Assembly (NCBI RefSeq): GCF_963675165.1
Contig: NC_087385.1
Location: 2,852,501-2,916,500, forward strand
Reading direction: 5' to 3'
Source: Halichondria panicea
Taxonomy: Eukaryota > Porifera > Demospongiae > Suberitida > Halichondriidae
Length of the DNA: 64,000 nucleotides
A model generated the notes under the pieces. That model saw nothing but the letters and a program-made list of their open reading frames with translations, did not search any database and was not told the DNA's origin. Below, piece by piece: positions 56,833 to 64,000 of the stretch; the first letter of the stretch is position 1; each line of letters opens with the position of its first letter. The position numbers and the translations under genes were made by a program.

Positions 56833-59800
56833 ATGCCTTTAAAAAAGAAGAATAAAACTGGAAAGAGTAAGAGCAAGGGGAAAGGAAAGGTTAAAAGGAA
56901 GGGAAGAAAAGCTAGGTGAGATCAAGTGACAACATGTAGTAGACAATTCTCATGGAATGTATTTGTGAAAGTGACAAATAATTTTTATAGCCCTACCGTA
57001 ATTGATGTAATTACAGCGCCACGTCAGCATCAGCATAATTTTTAGGTCCTAAAAAAGCGCCAACCGTTGCTAGAATAATTTTTTCTGGCGCTTATAAAAA
57101 GGCTTCTTTGAGACATCAAGACAATCATCCTGCATCTTTGACTTCCTTCACTTCTAAACAATCGTCTAACCCACAGTTGAACATAAGCGCTACCATAATT
57201 TAGGCGCCAGCTTGGGCTGAACACAATTTTTTGTGTTCTAAAGATGCGCCACTCATAAGTGGAATTAATTTTTCTGGTGCTGTAATTACATCAATTACGG
57301 TATTACATTAATTGATCAAACTAGTAATTAAATTAACTACTCCACAACCAGTTCAGAGAAAGGCGATAAAGAATGTTTCTTAAAAGAGGCTCTAGCAAAC
57401 TCTAAGTTGTGGGAGTCAAGATACAATGCAGCCGAGAAATCAAGACAGGAATACCGACAAAATACCAGAAAACTGGTAGTTGACAATGAAAGGCTCCAAA
57501 CTGCGGTGAACCAGGTTCGTAGTAAGTGTCATTTACAGCTAGTTATAGATAGTATAGGATTACACACTTACAAGCCTGATGATGGATATATGGGGTGTTT
57601 ATTCTCCGAGTAGGTGTGACTTATGCACTGGTAAAACTAATGCCCACACACCCCCTACCGGGGATAGGTGGGGATTAGTGGGATTATACTTGAAATTGCT
57701 TCCCTACATACCTTAGAGGTGTAATCCCACTAACCCCCATGTGTACTACGGGCTACCAGGGGATTAGACCAAATATCATGCCCAAAGGTAAGGGGATTAG
57801 ATTGATCTAATCTCCACCTTTCCCCGGTAGGGGGGTGGGGCATTAGTTTGACAAGTGCAGGGCCGTAGCAAGGGCGTATACAGAAAAGAGGGCATGCAAC
57901 TTACCCTATTCTCAGAATCATCCAACTTCGTATTGAGCTGAACTGCCCACAAAAACGCCCACACGTAACCTTTGACCGCACAAGGTAAATCAATATCTTT
58001 TTTTATTGTTATATCTGCAGGTACTAGGTAGCTGCATGCTAGCTAGCTAGCTCGATTGCGTATATAGAACTAGTTCTCAGCAGCAGTATGGCTCGTACTA
58101 GCAGTGTCAAAGGCAAAGGCAAACTATCCAACAGTTACAACACCAAGAAGATGAAATCTAGGTACAATAAACTTGTCTTCCTGAGTCTCTGGTACTTCTT
58201 AACAATACGCCCAGCACTTAACTTAATTCCCGCTCAAAGGGGTTGTCTTGGACCTGGCTGGACTAGGACTGGTCATGACACTTTTCTAAAATAATACTGC
58301 ACTGTTAGCTAGCTAGCAAAGGCAGCTCTGATGTACACGCCCATAATTATAACTCCATAAATGTACGGTACACAGTGAGTTGCATGCCCTCTTCTCTGTA
58401 TACGCCCTTGGCCGTAGATAGCTTAAATTTACAGGGGTAGCAATAACAGATGCGCGTGAGTGTGTCGTAATTTGTTGGGATACGCCCCCTTTTTCCAGAG
58501 TATATATCAGGTTACAAGTATCTACTTACTATCTAGTGCACCTCAAGCAACGAGTGTTGCAAGCGTGCACTTGCTAATGCCTCTCGCCATGTTTTTGCTT
58601 CGCTCAAAGTATTAGAGTGTTATAGAAGAGGTAAAAAAATTTGCAATGTGATTTCAAATTGACGAAATAAGTGTTATTGAATGAACAATAAACACAGTAA
58701 CGAGTAATACAAAAAATCATCAAAATTAATCGATAATAGAGCACATTGCAGAAAGTAGTATCAGTCTAAAAAGAGACAGAATTCCATCACAGAAAGTAGT
58801 ATCTATAACAAGCAGTGTTATCAGAAAAGGTTAGTTTGTGGCTTACCAGGGCCTCAACAAAGAAGAAAATTGATTCTGCCAGGATCTGGGGTTCAAAATG
58901 GATTCTCTTACACGTATTAAGCGCGCGTGCGCATTACATCCAGGAATAAGGGGTGTGTCTGCAAGTTCACAAAAAATTAATAACGGCTGCTAAAATAGCT
59001 AGCTTCTTTAGCAGCTCTTTCTGACTCTTGTAGCTAACAAAAAGCTACCGCTTTAGTGCAAGGCTAACTCATAATTATGTTGAATAGAAAGTTTGTACAA
59101 ACAGATAATGCTATGAAAGATTCTGAAGAGACTTGCAACAGCCTTCAATGTGAGTCAAACTACTGTCTAGCCATAACTCGAGAAAGAAGCTTTAGTTCGC
59201 TAATCACGAATCGAGAACGTGGCCAGAAGCCTATAGAAGCTATTAGTTTTCGTCGCATTGCAACCGTTGATCAGTTACAGCTGGAATACACAGACACACA
59301 CACAGTCAGCTTTACCGTATCCCTCGTACGGCTACGCCTCGAGGCATAATAATTATATTCACTAGATCTACCATTTTATAATTATTATGCCTCGGTGCGC
59401 ATGCGCAAGCGAGGTATACGGTAGTGTGTTTGTGTGTCTGTGTGTGTAGACTATTTCAGCTGCTCATGGATCAATGAAGTGCAAGTAAGAGTTTCTATAG
59501 GCTTCTAGTCATGTTTTCTTGGCTTGCAATGGTTGGATTTGCAAAATAAAGCTTCGTTCTCGAGTTATGCCTAGTTTTGCTTACTTGGAATGCCATTGCA
59601 GTCTTTTCAGAAGAGTCCGTAGCAAAATTTGTTCACTGAGTGTTGCTACTCTACTTAGTAGTTAGCTCTGCACTAGAATGCTAGCTATTGGTAGCTGCAG
59701 AGTGAGAAGAGAGCTGCAAGGCTCTGCTGACCTATGGAGTTGCCATAATTTTAGACTTGAACTTTTGGCATCGATCGTTTTTAACAACAATCATGGCCGA

Positions 59801-62045
59801 TCAATACCCACTATTTGAGTTTCCCGCATGCAGCAAAATTATTCATCACGATAATTATAAATCAATCAATGTGTGTATAAAAGCTAGCTATATATGTTAT
59901 GTAGCTTTGGCACCTCCACCGAGGCATCAGCACCTGCGGTGCTTTCATTTTAGAGGTTAGAGGTTCAAATGACCACACTCCTACATTAGAGAGGTCTTTC
60001 AACACCGGAAGTAAACCGGTGTTGAAGTAAACCATAACTCCCAAATTTTCGAGGTTCGAATCAATCTGCAATAATCACGAAAATTTAGTGCCTTGAAGAT
60101 AATCAGCTACTGTATTACTTTGCAACTGGTAATACACACGATGCTTGCCAGAACGCAATAGTTAGATTGCAAAGGGTCAGTTTTTCTGCTGATTTGGCTC
60201 ATTCGCAAAGGTTTTTCACCCTCAAAATATTCTAGTAATACGGAGCAACTTAGATTGCCAACGTTTCTACTGGTGGATCGTATCATTGCATGGTTTACAT
60301 GCACTGACTTATAACTCTAGAACACTAAAGTGCAGTTTGTCCGTCTGTCTGATATCTGAGTCTACTCACCTGGATGCCGTATGTTTGTACTAAGCCCCAT
60401 TTACACGACACAAAATCCGTGTCAAATCCGAATTGAACAGATTTTTCTAGGCAGTAGGCATAGTAAAATGACCACTAATTTCATTTGCGCAAACATTGGC
60501 TGATAGGAAGCTCAGGAACACCCACAAACATGTACAACTCTTCAGAATTAGCCCTTTACGTTTACTCGCAGCTAAACCGCTTCTGACACAATCTGAACCA
60601 CCTCCAGAGTGGGTTAGCTAGAACCCGGATAGGCCCGTTTACACAAAAGCGATTAGGTTTAATCCGGATTCCTACCCCGATTAAGTTAGGCCTGTTGTAA
60701 ACGGGGCTCTAGTCTACATGTATGATGAACATGTCAACAATTTTGGGGGGTGGAACAGGTGGTATTATCAGTTTACGGGGTAAACGACTGCTTGCAACTA
60801 CTCGTGACTGCAACCATGCAGGTAATCAACCGGTACATGTATATAATTGTCAGGAGCACATGAGAAGATGGAGCATCTTACTATCCATAATTATATAGTA
60901 TTGCAGATTCACTATCGTCTAACCAATTTTATTTGCTTGTAATCTGCTAAATGCTCTCTTAAAGTATTGGGTGGAGGGTGGTCTCAGGTGAGCCACGTCT
61001 CAAAAGATCAACTTTTCTCCGTACAATATGCCATAATTTATACTCACTGACACTGCTCTTCCTTTAATCTCAGAGGTCAAAAGGCAACAAATGTGGCATC
61101 ATTTGTACATAGCAGGCGATACAGAGTCCACGTAGTAAGACGCTACCTCCTCATGTGCTCCTGATATCGTATAACGCGAACTTTTCGAGGCACTTAAATG
61201 TTGTTTAAATGTCGTGCTCTAAAAAAAAAGCATTTCGTTGAATAAATTTCATGGGTTGACTACTGCTTACCAGAAGGCCACGCCTTTAATCTTTGCACTT
61301 GTTTAACATGCAGCAATTAATGCATCGTTTTACGTTCATGCTCTATGGATTATTAGTTGGCCAAGAACTTCCGCAAGGTGATACCATATAGCGGGTAATT
61401 TCCATGGGGTAAAATTCGTTCAACTCGAAAAACGGTGGTATTCGTGAGTAAAAGTTTTGTTTTGTCTCGTGGCTGCACTGCATTCCTACGTTCCGGTAAG
61501 CCATGCCTACGTTAAAATTTTGTGGAGGTCAGCTTGCCCACAAAAATAACGAATACTTATCCCACGAAAATTACCCGCTATACGGTAGTGTATGCTTTAG
61601 TACATTACTGCTTGTAATTTTCCTGAGGTAAAAATTCGTTAACTCGAAAACGGTGATTTTTGTGAGTAAAAATTTCGTTTGACTTCATTGGCTGCACTGC
61701 ATCGCATGCGTCCCATTAAGCCACGTCTACGTTTTCACGGGAAAATTTTTTGTGAAGGTCAACCTGACCACAAAAATAAACGAATATTTTACCCCATGAA
61801 AATCACCTGCTATACGGATTATTTTATTGTCAACTGCCCTTGATTTGCAGACAGAACGGGACACAATTGAAGTAATTGCATTTTTAAAACGCGAAGACTC
61901 CCAGAGAGATCACGAAATGGACAATATGAAGGAACAAGTAAACGATTTAACAGGGGTGACACAAGCAGATAAGGTGCAACTCATGCGAAGACATGCAGAT
62001 CAACTAAGCCAGCTACAGTCAGCTCTTGATTCAAAAGAAAAGGAG
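56833..62045 (+). CDS. BBOF1: Basal body-orientation factor 1 (BBOF1/CCDC176), first three coding exons
   Basis: The exons are 56833-56915, 57352-57514 and 61851-62045, with agreeing phases, about 147 residues so far. Exon 1 is very basic (MPLKKKNKTGKSKSKGKGKV). Exon 2 encodes LANSKLWESRYNAAEKSRQE and YRQNTRKLVVDNERL. Exon 3 gives TERDTIEVIAFLKREDSQRD and a coiled coil with MRRHADQLSQLQSALDSKEK. The order Lys-rich start, LWE.R...AE.SR.EYR...R.L...NE.L, then E.DTI.V..FLK..D fits BBOF1, a coiled-coil protein of motile-cilia basal bodies. The family is about 500 aa, so the rest lies beyond 64000. Intron 2 is 4.3 kb and packed with transposons. A CAG just before the ATG suggests a 5' non-coding exon. 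Confidence 0.75.
56996..57300. mobile_element. TA-flanked MITE, CCGTAATTGATG family, in BBOF1 intron 1
   Basis: Inverted ends CCGTAATTGATGTAATTACA, with TA on both sides, 305 bp. The word GGCGC/GCGCC recurs internally. It forms most of BBOF1 intron 1. Confidence 0.75.
57869..58410. mobile_element. CAAGGGCGTATA element with 7-bp duplication, possible captured exon
   Basis: Inverted ends CAAGGGCGTATACAGA and AGAGGGCATGCAACT, with GCCGTAG on both sides (57862-57868, 58411-58417). At 58088 a short frame starts MARTSSVKGKGKLSNSYNTK and reaches a donor-like TCTAG|GTACAA. That could be a host exon picked up by the element, or chance. Confidence 0.7.
58860..59350. repeat. Dispersed repeat family, copy (+)
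   Basis: Matches the reverse complement of 62588-63070: GATTCTGCCAGGATCTGG, AAGGGGTGTGTCTGCAAG, AGTCAAACTACTGTCTAGCC and TCGAGGCATAATAATT at the end. It is a non-autonomous transposon inside BBOF1 intron 2. The ends TATGCCTCGAGG are related to 59375-59940. Confidence 0.6.
59375..59940. repeat. Dispersed repeat with TGCCTCGGTG ends, copy 2
   Basis: Reverse-complement partner of 5690-6195, from TGCCTCGGTGCGCATGCGCA to CCACCGAGGCA. It directly follows the copy at 58860-59350. Confidence 0.6.
59941..61166. other. BBOF1 intron 2, remaining sequence
   Basis: Holds a fragment of the TATTACTAG MITE (60111-60242) and a repeat fragment related to 1310-1440 (61115-61165). Nothing coding is recognised. 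Confidence 0.4.
61167..61381. mobile_element. TA MITE, CGTATAACGCGAA subfamily
   Basis: The left end TCGTATAACGCGAACTTTTC follows TA. The right end GAACTTCCGCAAGGTGA abuts a TA that is shared with the next element. Related to 33558-33754. Confidence 0.5.
61384..61585. mobile_element. TA MITE, CCRTATAGCGGGTAA subfamily
   Basis: Ends CCATATAGCGGGTAATTTCC and, inverted, CCGTATAGCGGGTAATTTTC, with TA on both sides. Closely related to 40747-40937 (GCACTGCATTC, ACGTTCCGGTAAGCCA). Confidence 0.7.
61610..61816. mobile_element. Diverged second copy of the same MITE
   Basis: It follows immediately after the previous element and repeats its interior (AACTCGAAAACGGTGATTTT, GGCTGCACTGCATC, AAGCCACGTCTACG). 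The left end has decayed. It ends ACCTGCTATACGG just before BBOF1 exon 3. Confidence 0.55.
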
Positions 62046-62244
62046 GTGAGTAATTGATCTAACACCAATCGGCATTAATTACTTGTGCAAAAACAATTTA
62101 GTCGTTGCTAATACATGTACATGTAATAGTTGTACCATGGATATCAAGGGTGTATTGGATTTGTACTACTGAGGGTGCAGCCCGAGGGAATACATATAAA
62201 TGCACGAAGTAGTAATATGGAGTGGTATTTTTATATGCTTGGCA

Positions 62245-62465
62245 AAATCGATTGGAAAAACGCATAGTCAGCGGCAAAATGCAGATAAAAAATTGCATAG
62301 TCAGCTGAATTGATCTGCAAATCGCACAGAGTCAGCAAATCGATCTGCAAAATACAGATCAAAATTGCATAGTCAGCTGAATGCAGATCAAAATTGCACA
62401 GTCAGTTGAATCGATCTGCAAAATGCAAATCAAAACTGCAGAGTTAACAAATCGATTTGCACGCG
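62245..62465. repeat. Minisatellite in BBOF1 intron 3
   Basis: About five imperfect units with GATCTGCAAAATGCAGATCA, AAATTGCATAGTCAGCTGAA and shorter derivatives, period near 40 bp. Confidence 0.65.
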
Positions 62466-62587
62466 AAACGAATCGACAACAATGCTGAAGAAGGTCTGAC
62501 AAGGTCACAAGAGGTCACTAAATACAAACCTTAATAGCATTCAAAGTTCTGTTACAGCTTTAAAGTATAGGTGTGTCTTCACAGTTC

Positions 62588-63070
62588 ACATTCATTATGC
62601 CTCGAGGCGTAGCCGCACGAGGAATACGGTAAAGCTGACTGTGTTTGTTTCTGTTCCAGCTATAACTGCTCAACGGTTGCAATGCGTTCTAGCCACGTTC
62701 TCTTGGATTTGATTCGTGGATTAGCAAACTAAAGCTTCTTTCTCGAGTTATGGCTAGTTTGACTCACATTGAAGGCTGTTGCAGCCTCTTCATAGCATCA
62801 TCTGTTCGCACAAACTTTCTATTCAACATAATTATGAGTTAGCCTTGCACTAAAGCGCTAGCTTTTTGTTAGCCACAAGAGTCAGAAAAGATCTGTTAAA
62901 ACAGTTAGCTATAGTAGCCATTTGTGAACTTGACCTCTTGCAAACACACCCCTTATTCCTGTGGATGTAATGCGCATGCGCGCTCATCCCCACATGTGAG
63001 AGAATAAAGTCCCAGATCCAGATCCTCCTGGCAGAATCATCTTTTTCTTGAGGGCAATCTGATAAACCAC
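62588..63070. repeat. Dispersed repeat family, copy (-)
   Basis: Reverse-complement partner of 58860-59350, from TATGCCTCGAGGCGTAGCCG to CAGATCCTCCTGGCAGAATC. It contains a GCGCATGCGCGC word. Confidence 0.6.
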
Positions 63071-64000
63071 GAGGCACAGCCGAGTTGATTACTCGAGCGT
63101 GTAAAGCAAATCAAATAGGGAGAGGGATTGGAAACGGAAGTTACCTCGAATTATATCCGCATTACGTTGGGGTGTAATCGAGGCTGTGTCTAACATTAGT
63201 ACCTTGACTGTCTGCTGGATATACTGTACATTTGTACTAAAACTTGCACTTACTTGAGACCATAATTATGGGACACAGTACACCGATGAGTTGCACAGTC
63301 TTAGCTATATTAGAAGCATTCTAGGTACATAAAGATCTCATAGCGTGACAAAGAACGTTTTGTACCTCTATAGCTATATGTTATCTTCACAAAAGTCAAA
63401 TATGTATTTTTTCTTTTCCAACTGATGCTCACCATTAGGGGGCATGAGAATGACGTTTTAGGGGGGCTCTGAATATCTTGTAGTGATCATAATTCATGAA
63501 ACATTGTTTCCTGCGTGTTGACACGGATTGACATCAAAGGCTCTCTGCTGCCATGCTGCAAATTCAATGTAAAGTGTCACGTGATGCTACTTTCGTTTCC
63601 AATCCCTCTCCCTATTCAATCTATGAGCAAATATACCACGAGAGGCCATAGTTTAACTGGCTTGTACTACCGTATAGCGGGTAATTTTCGGGGGACAAAA
63701 TATTCATAGTTCAGCAATATTGAGACATTTCGTGGTAGCTGCTTGCACTGCAGGTAAAGGTAGGCAAGGTCGCTTCATTCGTGGGTAAAATATTCGTGGT
63801 TCGTACTTATAACGATTATTGCCTTTTTCTTTATAATCTCCTGTGTAGCCATGCCGTAAGACTGCAACTTTAGGAAAAAATGTAAAAAAGATATTAATCG
63901 TTCGGATTTTGATGGCAATACTGGACTTTTTTAAGAGGCCACCATTATCTAACGGTTTGCAGTCAGACTTCGACACCAGAGCTGTACATAGTTTACTAGT
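63071..64000. other. BBOF1 intron 3 continued; MITE end at 63670
   Basis: No exon is recognised. A CCGTATAGCGGGTAATTTTC end after TA begins at 63670 and runs into sequence shared in inverted order with 34650-34740 (GTAGCTGCTTGCACTGCAGG). The element probably continues or is truncated before the window end. Confidence 0.45.

Overview
This is animal (metazoan) nuclear DNA, most likely from a demosponge (an Amphimedon-like genome). That placement is an inference. It rests on short GT-AG introns (down to about 40-60 bp), abundant TATAATTATA and GCATGCATGC words, very dense small inverted-repeat transposons, and ciliary and membrane genes of metazoan type (CFAP90-like, RNASEK, BBOF1). No rRNA, tRNA or CRISPR was found. 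No bacterial-style operons are present.

Host genes are few: a CFAP90-like gene (2572-2886, +), RNASEK (39249-41625, +, three exons), an unidentified multi-exon gene (43130-43964, +) and the 5' exons of BBOF1 (56833-62045, +, running off the right side). The rest is mostly mobile DNA.

The main structure is a nest of transposons at 6306-30027. The outermost unit has ends reading TATGGCACGCC and GGCGTGCCATA and is flanked on both sides by the same 6 bp, GCTCCG. It is a giant palindrome. Two roughly 3.05-kb inverted arms each carry a copy of an IS3EU-like integrase gene (DD35E) and the end of a HECT-like gene, around a 3.1-kb centre. The right-arm integrase (28153-29872, -) is intact. The left-arm copy is broken by a nonsense codon and by a 13,652-bp Mutator-like (MULE) element at 7908-21559 with a perfect 9-bp target duplication. 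That MULE is built like a Foldback element: a 106-bp perfect terminal repeat, then 1.2-1.4 kb arrays of 9-bp repeats in inverted orientation. It carries two divergent genes. One is a MULE transposase with C2H2, SWIM and PHD zinc modules (-, now broken). The other is a seven-exon, 692-aa P-loop ATPase (+) whose splice phases all agree. The transposase is split by a 4.16-kb insertion (8-bp duplication) holding a PHD-finger pseudogene, a 1.2-kb satellite and a 46-bp hairpin element, and also by a 447-bp hAT-like MITE (5-bp duplication).

The right half holds a second, decayed two-gene transposon (45288-49351) with a HIRAN-like gene facing a SANT/'ADGCD' gene. It also has several MITE families that can be sorted by their target duplications (TA, 7 bp, 9 bp), a GC-rich degenerate minisatellite (about 49.6-52.4 kb), and palindromic hairpins around a possible Crypton-like remnant (53.8-55.6 kb). 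Coordinates of exons and element ends were read by eye. Family names given without a search are recognitions from motifs.
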